Made by a program: the position numbers and the translations under genes. The notes beneath the pieces were generated by a model, which did not search any database, was not told where the DNA came from, and saw nothing but the letters and a program-made list of their open reading frames with translations. A DNA stretch of 64,000 bases from JAISDD01 sp031553935 (lineage in GTDB: Bacteria > Bacillota > Syntrophomonadia > Syntrophomonadales > Syntrophomonadaceae): NCBI GenBank assembly GCA_031553935.1, contig JAVBKS010000022.1:16713-80712 (forward strand). Reading direction: 5' to 3'. Positions 26,901-35,687 of this stretch are shown piece after piece. The first letter of the stretch is position 1, and every line of letters begins with the position of its first letter.

Positions 26901-27258
26901 ATTAATTCCCCCCGCATTTTATTCTCGCTATTTATAGATCAATTTTTCGACGACAAGGTAAGTATTACCTTTATTCTTCACTCAGCAAATATACTTAGAA
27001 TTCTGATCATATCAACAATATTCGACAATTATTTACATGGCGCTTTGTTATCAATAGATGCGAAATACTACTTAATCCTAAGCTATATAGAAGAAATACT
27101 AATACATATTAATCGACTCACCATTGTTTTATTCTTCTTTGATCTTGTATATTTGATGATTTTGCTGTGAATTTGAGATTATTCTTAATTTAACTTGTAT
27201 TCAAAAAAAAGTTTGAAATGAATACATATTTTGGAATCTGTGAAATTACTAAATTAAC
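26901..27258. other. spoIVB-spo0A intergenic region
   Basis: 358 nt, very AT-rich. It should contain the spo0A promoter(s) and the end of spoIVB. I see a minus-strand GAGAATAAA resembling a sigma-H -10 about 30 nt upstream of the spo0A ribosome-binding site, but no convincing AGGA-type -35. An inverted repeat TGTATTCA/TGAATACA lies around 27200-27230 and may end spoIVB transcription. Confidence 0.4.
27021..27028 (-). promoter_or_regulatory. Candidate Spo0A-binding site (0A box)
   Basis: The minus strand reads TTGTCGAA, an exact match to the 0A-box core TGTCGAA, 120 nt upstream of spo0A. A second, one-mismatch site (CGTCGAA) is at 26946-26952, closer to the start. Confidence 0.45.
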
Positions 27259-28596
27259 TTATAATTTGTAATTTTTGAAATTTGTCGAAATATTCTTGGC
27301 GGTCACCGGATCCGACATTTCTTGTAGCATATTGTCCATATAAACACCATATCCTCTGCTGGGATCGTTAAGGAAAACATGAGTAACTGCCCCAATCAGT
27401 TTATTGTTTTGAATTATTGGGCTTCCGCTCATGCCTTGAATTATTCCTCCAGTTGTATTGAGAAGTCTCTCATCAGTAATATGGATCTCCATATTTTTAA
27501 TGTTATTAGTTCTTGAGTTACACTTTTCAATTTCGATTTTAAATGACTCTATCGTTTCGCCATTAATCACCGTCAAGATTTCTGCTGGGCCGATTTCTAC
27601 CTGATGGGCATAACCCACCTCGAGTCTGGTGACTTGCGGATTAGTTATAGTATTTGTACTTGAGCCAAAAATACCATAGTCTGTGTTCTTCGAAATAGTT
27701 CCTATTATTTCGCCATTGCCGTCAAATACTCCAATTTTCTCACCTGGTCGCCCTGGGTAACCTGGCTTCACACTCTTGATCTCTGCCCCAACAATTTGAC
27801 CATCACTAACTGCAATTTCTTGTTTGGTATCATTGTCTAGAATTATATGGCCAAGAGCTGCAAATTGAGATGAGGAGGGATCCCAATAGCTAAGAGTCCC
27901 AACACCTACAACCCCATCACGCACGAATAAACCTATGCGATACCTATTGGTTTCAGAGCAGAATACAGGATTAATCTTTTTATAAAATAGTTCTTCATTT
28001 CTAGAAAACTCGATTTCAATACTTTGGCCATGATTTTGATCAATTATTTGAGCTAATTCCTCTTCGCTCTTAATGGGAACTCCATTTATTTTTTTTACCA
28101 GATCCCCAAGCTGAATGCCTTCATCTTTCGCAGGATATACCTTTTCTCCATTATCATTAACAATCGGGGCATAACCTACAATCATTATTCCTACAGATTG
28201 TAGAATAACTCCAATCGAGTGTCCTCCCGGAACTAGCCATCGCGGCTGCAAGGCTTCAATAGAAATTGATTTTAGCGGAAAAAGACCTAACAGGGTAAGC
28301 TCCAGGTTAGCAACTCCAGGTTTTAAGGCAGCAATCTCATATTCACTGCCTTTTTTTTGCAAGCTTATAGTGGGGTTCGCTTCTTGGTGCATTACACTTA
28401 GAGACGGAGAGCTGATTTCGAATTTTATCTTGTCTTCCAAAAATACCGGTAAATTTATTTTCAGAGAACTCGTCTGTCCAACCAATATGCTTTGTTGCTT
28501 AGGTAGATTAAAAAGCTCTCTCATTTGCGGAGTTGCGCATAATCCAATTATCGATATAATTAGTATCGCTGCCACCCAATGTTTGATATTTCGCAC
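27259..28596 (-). CDS. spoIVB: SpoIVB serine peptidase
   Basis: 445 residues, GTG start after GGAGG. An N-terminal membrane segment (about 8-24) is followed by a PDZ domain near 120-210 (EGIQLGDLVKKINGVPIKS) and the S55 peptidase domain from about 230 on. The catalytic region shows AALGHIILDN (His) and GMSGSPIIQNNKLIGAVTHVFLND (Ser in the GMSGSP motif). In B. subtilis, SpoIVB is secreted from the forespore and cleaves SpoIVFA to release pro-sigma-K processing. Length and order are normal. It is downstream of recN and upstream of spo0A in the conserved arrangement. Confidence 0.95.
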   Translation of the reverse strand: MRNIKHWVAAILIISIIGLCATPQMRELFNLPKQQSILVGQTSSLKINLPVFLEDKIKFEISSPSLSVMHQEANPTISLQKKGSEYEIAALKPGVANLELTLLGLFPLKSISIEALQPRWLVPGGHSIGVILQSVGIMIVGYAPIVNDNGEKVYPAKDEGIQLGDLVKKINGVPIKSEEELAQIIDQNHGQSIEIEFSRNEELFYKKINPVFCSETNRYRIGLFVRDGVVGVGTLSYWDPSSSQFAALGHIILDNDTKQEIAVSDGQIVGAEIKSVKPGYPGRPGEKIGVFDGNGEIIGTISKNTDYGIFGSSTNTITNPQVTRLEVGYAHQVEIGPAEILTVINGETIESFKIEIEKCNSRTNNIKNMEIHITDERLLNTTGGIIQGMSGSPIIQNNKLIGAVTHVFLNDPSRGYGVYMDNMLQEMSDPVTAKNISTNFKNYKL

Positions 28597-28792
28597 CGAA
28601 GTCCTCCAAAACTGATTTTGAATAATATATCCTCAGGAAAACCACCCGGTAAGAAGCACCTTCTAGCCGATATATAACTCATTCAGTATTGTTCCCAAAA
28701 ACATTTAATTAATAACATTAGCTATAAACCATCACCATTTTTAACATTGCTGGATATTATATAATGAAAATTTTGATAGGCAGGTGGAATGC

Positions 28793-29272
28793 ATGGCAGG
28801 CAGATCAATAATAAAAGCCAGGCTGGAGTCAAGTCCGTTAGCTCCCAATCTTCGCGGTGAAGTAGTATTTAGGCCGATGAAAAACGGAACTCAAGTAACT
28901 GTAGATGTCAGCGGCCTTCCAAATTATCAACCGGCAACTGATACTCTACCGCCGATTGGTCCGTTTGGATTCCATATTCATGAAGGCCCTAACTGTGACA
29001 TAATTGACCCCTATGATCCCTTCATATCGGCAATGGGCCATTGGAACCCAGATAATGAACCGCATGGTAACCATGCCGGTGATTTTCCGGTATTGTTTTC
29101 CAACAATGGCAGAGCTTTAATGTCGTTTTATACCAATCGCTTTAAACCACAGGATGTAATTGGGAAAACGGTAATGATTCATCAGAATCCCGACGACTAT
29201 AGAACCCAACCATCGGGAAACTCGGGAAGAAGACTGGGCTGCGGAAGGATAAAAAAATACTTTTTGCGTTGA
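28793..29272 (+). CDS. Cu/Zn superoxide dismutase family protein
   Basis: 159 residues. A GTG at 28784 is in frame, but the ATG at 28793 is five bases after AGGTGG. All copper and zinc ligands of the family are visible: FGFHIHEG near 63, GHWNPDNEPHGNHAGDFP near 86-103, and VMIHQNPDDYR near 128, with GCGRI at the end. There is no signal peptide, so a cytoplasmic or spore location is likely, unlike most bacterial CuZn-SODs. The substrate would be superoxide, although some Firmicute homologues lack activity. It is one of few plus-strand genes and is divergent from spoIVB. Confidence 0.85.
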   Translation: MAGRSIIKARLESSPLAPNLRGEVVFRPMKNGTQVTVDVSGLPNYQPATDTLPPIGPFGFHIHEGPNCDIIDPYDPFISAMGHWNPDNEPHGNHAGDFPVLFSNNGRALMSFYTNRFKPQDVIGKTVMIHQNPDDYRTQPSGNSGRRLGCGRIKKYFLR

Positions 29273-29324
29273 TAATTATTGTCCGGGTGTTTCAACTTGA
29301 AAGCTGTGTTAGGTGCTCGCACTA

Positions 29325-31013
29325 TTAATCATTAAATTCCAATGTATTTTGATCTAACATTTCCCACGCATGTTTCAAGGTAAGCGGAGAATAATTTTCA
29401 CCAGATAACATGCGAGCTATTTCATGAGCTCGCTCTTCTTTATTTAGAGACTTTACTACGATTTCAGTATTACTATCAACTGTGATTTTTTCGATAAGAT
29501 GGTGATTATTGGCATAACAGGCCACTTGAGGTGCGTGAGTTACTAAAATGATCTGGTGAGATCTTGCGATTTGCTGAATCTTTTGGGCCATAATTGCAAG
29601 GGAGGTGCCTCCAACTCCCATATCAATTTCGTCAAAAACTAGAGTTGGTACTTGATAGTTTTGCGCCAACGCCGTTTTTAAGGCTAGTACAAATCTTGAC
29701 ACTTCTCCCCCAGAGGCAATCTGAGCAATAGGGCGAAGCCCCTCGCCAAGATTGGCTGAAAACAAAAACTCTACTTGATCATTGCCATTCTCATTAATTT
29801 GAGCTGAAGTCTTAACCACGACCTCCAATTTCAGATTGGGAAGATTCAACTCCGAAAGCTCGGCCAGAACCCGCTTTTCCAAAAACGATGCGGCTTTTTT
29901 GCGCGCCTCGGTTAATTGCTGGGCATTACTGTTCAATTCGTCTTGATATTTCACCCTCAAAAGTAACAAATCATCAATATAGCGCTTGTTATTAAGCAGC
30001 TCTTCTCTTTCAAATTCAGCTTTGGCCAAATAGTTCAGCACTTCATCAACAGTTTCTCCATATCGTTTTTTTAATTTGGTGATTTTATGAAGTCTTTCTT
30101 CAATCGAGTCTAGTTCTTCGGGAAGAAAATCCAAACCATCCCTAAAGCTTAACAAACCCTGAGTAATATCCTGCAATTCGTAGTAAATACTGCTTAAGCT
30201 CTTTTGAAACGAAAAATAAAACTCGTCATTTTTGACCGTGTCAGCAATACTCAGCGCTTTACCAATCTGGTCCAGAGCACTGGGGAATTTATCACCTTGA
30301 TATACTAACTGCTCAATACTTGCAGCGCACTCAGTCAGCTTCTTACTAGAATGTATCCTCTCCTTAACATTTAATAACTCTTCTTCTTCGCCAGGTTTCA
30401 AATGCACACTTTTGATTTCCTCGATCTGATAATTTAATAGGCTAATTTCATCCTCGCGGTTTTTCTCCTTGTCTAAATGTGCGGTAATTTCTTTTTCATT
30501 CTGCTTAAACTCTTTAAAAAGCACTCTTAGCTTTGGCAGGAGTTCCGATTCTTCATTAAGCATACCATCGATTATTTTCAGCTGCCGCTCCGGTATTAAA
30601 AACTTCAAGCTATCATGCTGCAGATGTATATCAACCAGCATAGGAGCTAAATCACGAATAATAGTAAGATTTACACTGCGATTATTGATCCTTTGACTGC
30701 TCTTTCCAGTGGCTGTTATTTCTCTTCTAATTATTGCAGCCATGCTTTCTTCATCTAACAATTCCAGTTCATTCAAATAATTGATAGCGGAAGTATTGCC
30801 CTTAAGATCAAATACCGCCTCAACTATTGCCTTGTTTCCAGGGTTTTTTACGAATTCTGCATTACTGCGCTCCCCTAATATCAATCCCAAGGCATCAATA
30901 ATGATTGATTTACCCGCCCCGGTCTCGCCGGTTAAGACATTTAGTCCAGCGTGAAAATCAATTCGCAGTTCATCAATCAGAATAAAATTACTAATATAGA
31001 TTTCTTGGAGCAT
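29325..31013 (-). CDS. recN: DNA repair ATPase RecN
   Basis: 562 residues, an SMC-like ABC ATPase. Walker A is LTGETGAGKSIIIDALGL (28-45), the coiled-coil arms run about 155-370 with a central break, the signature motif is IASGGEVSRFVLALKTAL near 440, and Walker B is VFDEIDMGVGG near 470. RecN acts in double-strand-break repair. The gene is in the conserved nadK-argR-recN block, 36 nt after argR. Confidence 0.95.
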   Translation of the reverse strand: MLQEIYISNFILIDELRIDFHAGLNVLTGETGAGKSIIIDALGLILGERSNAEFVKNPGNKAIVEAVFDLKGNTSAINYLNELELLDEESMAAIIRREITATGKSSQRINNRSVNLTIIRDLAPMLVDIHLQHDSLKFLIPERQLKIIDGMLNEESELLPKLRVLFKEFKQNEKEITAHLDKEKNREDEISLLNYQIEEIKSVHLKPGEEEELLNVKERIHSSKKLTECAASIEQLVYQGDKFPSALDQIGKALSIADTVKNDEFYFSFQKSLSSIYYELQDITQGLLSFRDGLDFLPEELDSIEERLHKITKLKKRYGETVDEVLNYLAKAEFEREELLNNKRYIDDLLLLRVKYQDELNSNAQQLTEARKKAASFLEKRVLAELSELNLPNLKLEVVVKTSAQINENGNDQVEFLFSANLGEGLRPIAQIASGGEVSRFVLALKTALAQNYQVPTLVFDEIDMGVGGTSLAIMAQKIQQIARSHQIILVTHAPQVACYANNHHLIEKITVDSNTEIVVKSLNKEERAHEIARMLSGENYSPLTLKHAWEMLDQNTLEFND

Positions 31014-31049
31014 ACAATCCTCCCCAACGAAGCAACCCGTGTTCTTTAT

Positions 31050-31499
31050 TTATCCGGCAATTAAGGAATGGAATTTATTTAAAATCCTCTTCATGGCTTT
31101 TCGATTTTGCAGAGCCACGAAAATCGTATCATCACCAGCCACGGTACCGATAATATCTTTTTCCGAACTGGCGTCAATCAGTGATCCCACTGCCTGAGCG
31201 CTGCCCGGCAGGGTTTTTATGACGATCAAGCTATCATTGTGTTTTATGTCTAGGACAGCATCACTAAAAATTCTCTTCATACGTTCACTAACACTGCTTG
31301 AAGTGCTACTGGGCAAGCCATACTTGTAACCGTCATCATCAGGAATTTTAATCAATTGCATTTCTTTTATATCACGGGAAATGGTCGCTTGAGTAACATC
31401 AAATCCGCGATTTTTCAGCTCTTGGCATAGACTATCCTGAGTCGTAACCCTTGAGTTACTAAGGATTTCGCGGATAACAAAATGGCGTGCTTTTTTCAT
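31050..31499 (-). CDS. argR: Arginine repressor ArgR
   Basis: 149 residues. The N-terminal winged helix shows VTQATISRDIKEMQLIKIP near 35-53, the recognition element of ArgR. The C-terminal oligomerisation and arginine-binding domain ends with DIIGTVAGDDTIFVALQNR near 115-133, where the GDD motif contacts arginine. It regulates arginine metabolism in response to arginine. No ARG box or arginine gene was recognised in the window, so its targets lie elsewhere. Confidence 0.95.
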   Translation of the reverse strand: MKKARHFVIREILSNSRVTTQDSLCQELKNRGFDVTQATISRDIKEMQLIKIPDDDGYKYGLPSSTSSSVSERMKRIFSDAVLDIKHNDSLIVIKTLPGSAQAVGSLIDASSEKDIIGTVAGDDTIFVALQNRKAMKRILNKFHSLIAG

Positions 31500-31535
31500 G
31501 TTGTCCTCCTAGACTTGGACTAAATGGAGAGATAC

Positions 31536-32351
31536 TTATTCTTCTGCAATTCTCCCCATCCTTTTATTGATCTTACTCCAAAAATCAATAGTATCCAACT
31601 TAATCATTTTCAGACCTAGCAGGGATTTAGCAATTTCAATACGGTCTCCTGCCTGTAAATCTATGCTGTTTTGTCCATCCAAACACATTAACACTTGGCT
31701 GCCAAAAACGATTTCTATTTGAATTGTTTTCGAAGCTTCTAACACCATAGGCCGATGAGACAAAAAATGTGATGCCAGCGGCGTAACCAATAAGACTTTG
31801 AGATCCGCGTCAATAATTGGCCCTCCTGCCGACAGTGAATAAGCTGTTGAACCGGTCGGGGTCGCAATAATCACTCCATCGCCCCGAAATGAACTCAAAT
31901 GTTGATTATTCACCAGCATATTAAATCTTATCATCCGTGAAATACTCGATTTGATTGCAGCTTCATTAGTTGCGACAAAATCACCGCAGTGTTCGTCATT
32001 TCTAAAAAGTGAAACCTTAAGCAGCATTCTTTCCTCGATCAAATAGTCGCTATTGATTATTCGATCTATGTTTTCCTCAAGTTGATTAGCCTTAATATTA
32101 CACAAAAAACCTATTGTCCCCATATTTACTCCCAGCAAAGGAATCCCCAAACGGGAGTATCGCCTGGCCGCCCTAATAATTGTGCCATCTCCGCCCAATA
32201 CTATGATTAAGTCCAGGTCTGAATCATCACAAGGCTCTTCGCCATTATCAATGTAGACCTGCACGAACTTATCGGCCATCAGGGTTGCAACTCTTTGAGC
32301 CATTGCTTGCGCTGGTTGCTTATGAGGATTATGGAGCAATAATACTTTCAT
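31536..32351 (-). CDS. nadK: NAD kinase
   Basis: 271 residues. Conserved motifs: VLGGDGTIIRAAR near 52 (phosphate-binding GGDG), GTIGFLCN near 80, ATNEAAI near 125, and RGDGVIIATPTGSTAYSLSAGGP near 150-175. It phosphorylates NAD to NADP with ATP or polyphosphate. Its 3' end is separate from argR by 36 nt, and its start overlaps the tlyA stop by 4 nt. Confidence 0.95.
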   Translation of the reverse strand: MKVLLLHNPHKQPAQAMAQRVATLMADKFVQVYIDNGEEPCDDSDLDLIIVLGGDGTIIRAARRYSRLGIPLLGVNMGTIGFLCNIKANQLEENIDRIINSDYLIEERMLLKVSLFRNDEHCGDFVATNEAAIKSSISRMIRFNMLVNNQHLSSFRGDGVIIATPTGSTAYSLSAGGPIIDADLKVLLVTPLASHFLSHRPMVLEASKTIQIEIVFGSQVLMCLDGQNSIDLQAGDRIEIAKSLLGLKMIKLDTIDFWSKINKRMGRIAEE

Positions 32352-33169
32352 TTCTGACTCCCCCGGTTTAATAACTCATGGGCTCTGGTCACAACACTTG
32401 TTATTTCATCATTTATGTCAAAACAGTTGTTTTCTTCTTTTGTCAAACGTATGAAAAATTCAATATTGCCTTGGGGTCCCTTAATCGGGGAGTTAGTTAT
32501 ACCGCAAACAAACAGGCTTTGAAGTTTCGCGTCTTCAATCGCGTTTTTTAAAACCAATTCATGAACCTTAGGATCACGAACAACGCCTTTTTTTCCCACC
32601 AACTCGCGGCCGGCTTCAAATTGAGGTTTTATTAAACATATTATCTGACCTTCAGGTTGCAGAAAAGAGTAGATAACTGGAAATATTTTTTTCGTGGAAA
32701 TGAAAGAAACATCAATGAGAATAAAGTCAAATTTCTCTGGAAAAGCCTCATCGGTTACATATCTGATATTAGTTTTTTCCATATTTACAACTTTTTCATG
32801 GTTTCGAAGCGACCAATCGAGCTGCCCATAGCCAACATCAACGGCATAGACTCTTTGGGCTCCATGTTTCAGAGCACAATCGGTGTATCCGCCGGTAGAT
32901 GCCCCAATGTCAAGAACGACTTTTCCCTCGAAATCCAAGGACCAATTATGAATTGCATGTTCAAGCTTAATACCGCCTCGACTGACATAGCGAGGGATTT
33001 TGCTCTTTATGGTAACTATCGCAGTTTCATGGACATTGGTTCCCGGCTTATCAATAATTTTGCCATCAACTAGTACTTCTCCGGCTAAAACCATAGCCCT
33101 GGCCTTTTCTCGGCTCATGGCAAGCCCATTATTTAAGAGCAATAAATCCAATCTAATTTTTCCTGACAC
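32348..33169 (-). CDS. tlyA: TlyA-family rRNA 2'-O-methyltransferase
   Basis: 273 residues. An N-terminal S4 RNA-binding domain (about 4-62, RLDLLLLNNGLAMSREKA) is followed by an FtsJ-like SAM methyltransferase domain with VLDIGASTGGYTDCALKHGA near 85, and KPQFEAGRELVGKKGVV near 185. TlyA methylates 16S/23S rRNA riboses; the Firmicute (TlyA-I-like) forms are commonly found between dxs and nadK, as here. The start overlaps dxs by 17 nt, implying coupled translation. Confidence 0.93.
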   Translation of the reverse strand: MSGKIRLDLLLLNNGLAMSREKARAMVLAGEVLVDGKIIDKPGTNVHETAIVTIKSKIPRYVSRGGIKLEHAIHNWSLDFEGKVVLDIGASTGGYTDCALKHGAQRVYAVDVGYGQLDWSLRNHEKVVNMEKTNIRYVTDEAFPEKFDFILIDVSFISTKKIFPVIYSFLQPEGQIICLIKPQFEAGRELVGKKGVVRDPKVHELVLKNAIEDAKLQSLFVCGITNSPIKGPQGNIEFFIRLTKEENNCFDINDEITSVVTRAHELLNRGSQK

Positions 33170-35072
33170 TTAGCAACTCCAGCGTCTGCTTGGGACGATT
33201 GAAATCATCCCAATGCTTAATAATGGCATCAACAATGCCCTCTGCATCTAAGTTCATGTTCGCCAATAGCTGATTGGTATTACCGTGTTCAATGAAAGCA
33301 TCCGGTACTCCAAGCCGAAGAACATTGGGAAAATAACTGCTTTCTTGCCATTTTTCTAAACAGGCACTGCTAAAACCGCCGGCAAGACACCCCTCTTCAA
33401 TCAAAACAATTTTCTCAAATTCTTTCGGTAAATCATTAATTAGATCACTGTCTATAGGTTTGACGAATCGGGCATCAATTAGGGCCGCATCTATACCTCG
33501 CTTTTCAAGGATTAAACATGCATCAAAGCCTAGATTAACACCTCTGCCTATCGCTAACACAGCTAAATCTTTTCCTTCTCTAAGAACGCGGGCACTTCCT
33601 AGTTCAATAATTTTCCTAACTTCATTAATAGCATTTCCTGGACCGGCCCCGCGGGGATATCTTATTACTGAAGGTCCATTTATGCTAATACTTGTGAAGA
33701 GCATATCTAATAATTCATTCTCATCCGAAGGCGACATAATTGTCAAATTAGGTATAATGCGCAGGAATGCCATGTCGAACAAGCCATGATGAGTAGGGCC
33801 GTCTTCCCCTACTAAGCCGGCTCTGTCAACCGCGAATACTACTGGCAGGTTCTGTAATGCTACATCGTGGAGAATTTGGTCAAACGCTCTTTGCAAAAAA
33901 GTTGAGTAAATGGCTACAATCGGTCGCATACCTGCTTTGGCCATTCCTGCGGCCATAGTAACTGCATGTTGTTCACATATTCCAACATCATAAAAGCGTT
34001 CTGGATATTCTTTAGAAAACTTAGCGAGCCCAGTTCCGCTAGTCATTGCTGCCGTAATCCCAACAATTCGAGGATCCACTTTGGCTTGCTGCATCATGAA
34101 TTCACCAAATATTTCAGTGTATGACTTTGATTGACCTGAAATAATCGATCCGGTCTTAATATCGAATGGCCCGATTCCATGAAAAAGCGAAGGGTTATTG
34201 GAAGCAGGTTCATAACCTCTGCCTTTTTGAGTAATTGCATGCAATAGAATCGGACCTTTCATATGTCTGGAATTATTTAGTACCCCCGTCAGCTCCGGCA
34301 CGCTATGACCATCAACCGGACCAATATAAGTAAATCCCAGTTCTTCGAATATTATTCCTGGAACCATGAGATACTTAATCTTCTCTTTCATCCAGCTTGC
34401 GCAGCGGGCAATCTTATCGCCAATGAGCGGCACTTTATGTAGAACCGATTCAATTTCTCCTTTGGTTCGCGAATACGTCGGTTCAGTACGTAATTTACTA
34501 AGGTAGGCGGATAGTGCGCCCACGTTTTTAGAAATCGACATTTCATTATCGTTTAGTATAACAATGAGATCCAATGCTTCATGGCCGGCATGATTTAAAG
34601 CTTCAAAAGCCATCCCTCCGGTTAAAGCACCATCTCCAATTACAGCTACAACTGAATGATCTAAATTATCTAAGTCCCTGGCCAATGCCAAACCAACCGC
34701 AGCAGAAATTGAAGTGCTACTGTGGCCGGTATCAAATGCATCGTGGATGGATTCGTTAGATTTAGGAAAACCGCTTAATCCTCCCCATTGACGAAGTGTA
34801 TTCATTTTTTCATAGCGGCCGGTCAATATCTTATGCACATAACTCTGATGTCCAACATCCCAAATAATTCTATCATTCTGAGAATCAAAAACCGTATGTA
34901 GTGCTATGGTCAACTCCACAACTCCTAAATTAGCCGCTAAGTGACCCCCATATTCGGCAACACTAGTTACTAAAAGCTTACGGATATCCTCTGCAAGTTT
35001 AGTCTTTTGATCTATATCAAGTTTCTTAATCCCTTGGGGAAGATCTATTTTGTCTAATATCGAATAATTGAT
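33153..35072 (-). CDS. dxs: 1-deoxy-D-xylulose-5-phosphate synthase, apparent AUC start
   Basis: 639 residues if started at ATC 35072-35070. The first ATG/GTG/TTG in frame is a GTG at 34919, which would remove the conserved N-terminus. The sequence upstream of that GTG stays in frame, matches the DXS N-terminus (INYSILDKIDLPQGIKKL) and supplies the catalytic EYGGHLAANLG (His44). AAGGTGAG lies just upstream of the ATC, at ideal spacing. Other motifs: VIGDGALTGGMAFEALNHAG (thiamine diphosphate) and ICEQHAVTMAAGMAKAG (catalytic Glu). DXS makes DXP from pyruvate and glyceraldehyde-3-phosphate, the first step of the MEP pathway. It starts 5 nt after the OapA stop and overlaps tlyA. Confidence 0.92.
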   Translation of the reverse strand: MNYSILDKIDLPQGIKKLDIDQKTKLAEDIRKLLVTSVAEYGGHLAANLGVVELTIALHTVFDSQNDRIIWDVGHQSYVHKILTGRYEKMNTLRQWGGLSGFPKSNESIHDAFDTGHSSTSISAAVGLALARDLDNLDHSVVAVIGDGALTGGMAFEALNHAGHEALDLIVILNDNEMSISKNVGALSAYLSKLRTEPTYSRTKGEIESVLHKVPLIGDKIARCASWMKEKIKYLMVPGIIFEELGFTYIGPVDGHSVPELTGVLNNSRHMKGPILLHAITQKGRGYEPASNNPSLFHGIGPFDIKTGSIISGQSKSYTEIFGEFMMQQAKVDPRIVGITAAMTSGTGLAKFSKEYPERFYDVGICEQHAVTMAAGMAKAGMRPIVAIYSTFLQRAFDQILHDVALQNLPVVFAVDRAGLVGEDGPTHHGLFDMAFLRIIPNLTIMSPSDENELLDMLFTSISINGPSVIRYPRGAGPGNAINEVRKIIELGSARVLREGKDLAVLAIGRGVNLGFDACLILEKRGIDAALIDARFVKPIDSDLINDLPKEFEKIVLIEEGCLAGGFSSACLEKWQESSYFPNVLRLGVPDAFIEHGNTNQLLANMNLDAEGIVDAIIKHWDDFNRPKQTLELLSVRKN

Positions 35073-35076
35073 TTTC

Positions 35077-35649
35077 TCACCTTCTCTTCTTAACCAATCC
35101 CCAACCGGTAATATTTTCTATCCATGTGAGTAATAAGGCGACTCTTAGTATAATTTCATTCGCGTTGTTTAAGGCAATCTTTTTACCAATTGCTTTGCCG
35201 CCAACAGTAAGCCCTGCAATTAGGCTTGTCATTACCGCACTAGCTAAAACCACATCAACAAAGGCAAACATTTGAGAAAATCCTATTACAATGCCTGCCC
35301 CCAGTGCTCCACTCAATGTACCGGCAATATCTCCCACAACATCATTACAAAAATTTGCTACTACATCAGCTTTAAAAACTATCTGCACAGCTTGGGGTGC
35401 ACCATTTATCTTCTTAGCTGCCATAGCATTAAAAGGTGCAATATCGGCTGCGGTCACCGCAGTTCCAATTAAATCAAATAAAATTCCCAAAAGAATAATA
35501 AAGAACAACAAAATTAAGGCTATTGCCAAATTGTTGATGGCGTTAACTAACAATTGCGATCCAACACTCATAACTAACGCAATAAAGAAGGTTATGAATG
35601 CTACTATTATTCCTGCTAAAAAGTGTTCTTTTTTTAAGAATCCTTGCAA
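35077..35649 (-). CDS. oapA: OLE RNA-associated membrane protein OapA
   Basis: 190 residues, TTG start eight bases after GGAGG. Four hydrophobic segments (about 10-35, 40-62, 108-130, 132-155) surround a conserved polar stretch with FDLIGTAVTAADIAPF (58-73) and VVANFCNDVVGD. The latter gives a DxxxD motif (Asp103, Asp107), at the place where I recall OapA having a functionally important DxxxD. The C-terminus is basic (VKKRR). In B. halodurans, OapA binds OLE RNA at the membrane, and the pair affects magnesium, cold and alcohol tolerance. The gene follows the putative OLE RNA and precedes dxs, as in known OLE loci. The overall fold resembles DUF21/CNNM proteins. Confidence 0.85.
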   Translation of the reverse strand: MQGFLKKEHFLAGIIVAFITFFIALVMSVGSQLLVNAINNLAIALILLFFIILLGILFDLIGTAVTAADIAPFNAMAAKKINGAPQAVQIVFKADVVANFCNDVVGDIAGTLSGALGAGIVIGFSQMFAFVDVVLASAVMTSLIAGLTVGGKAIGKKIALNNANEIILRVALLLTWIENITGWGLVKKRR

Positions 35650-35687
35650 CGACTTGCGCCTCCAAGGAGATAATATTTTTACAAATC

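Noticed and set aside
27281..27290. An exact 0A-box-like TTTGTCGAAA
   Set aside because: It is inside the 3' end of the spoIVB coding region, 380 nt upstream of spo0A; more likely a chance match.
34919..34921. GTG as the start of dxs
   Set aside because: It would delete 51 residues with the conserved N-terminus and the catalytic-site His, and it has no good ribosome-binding site; the ATC start fits better.
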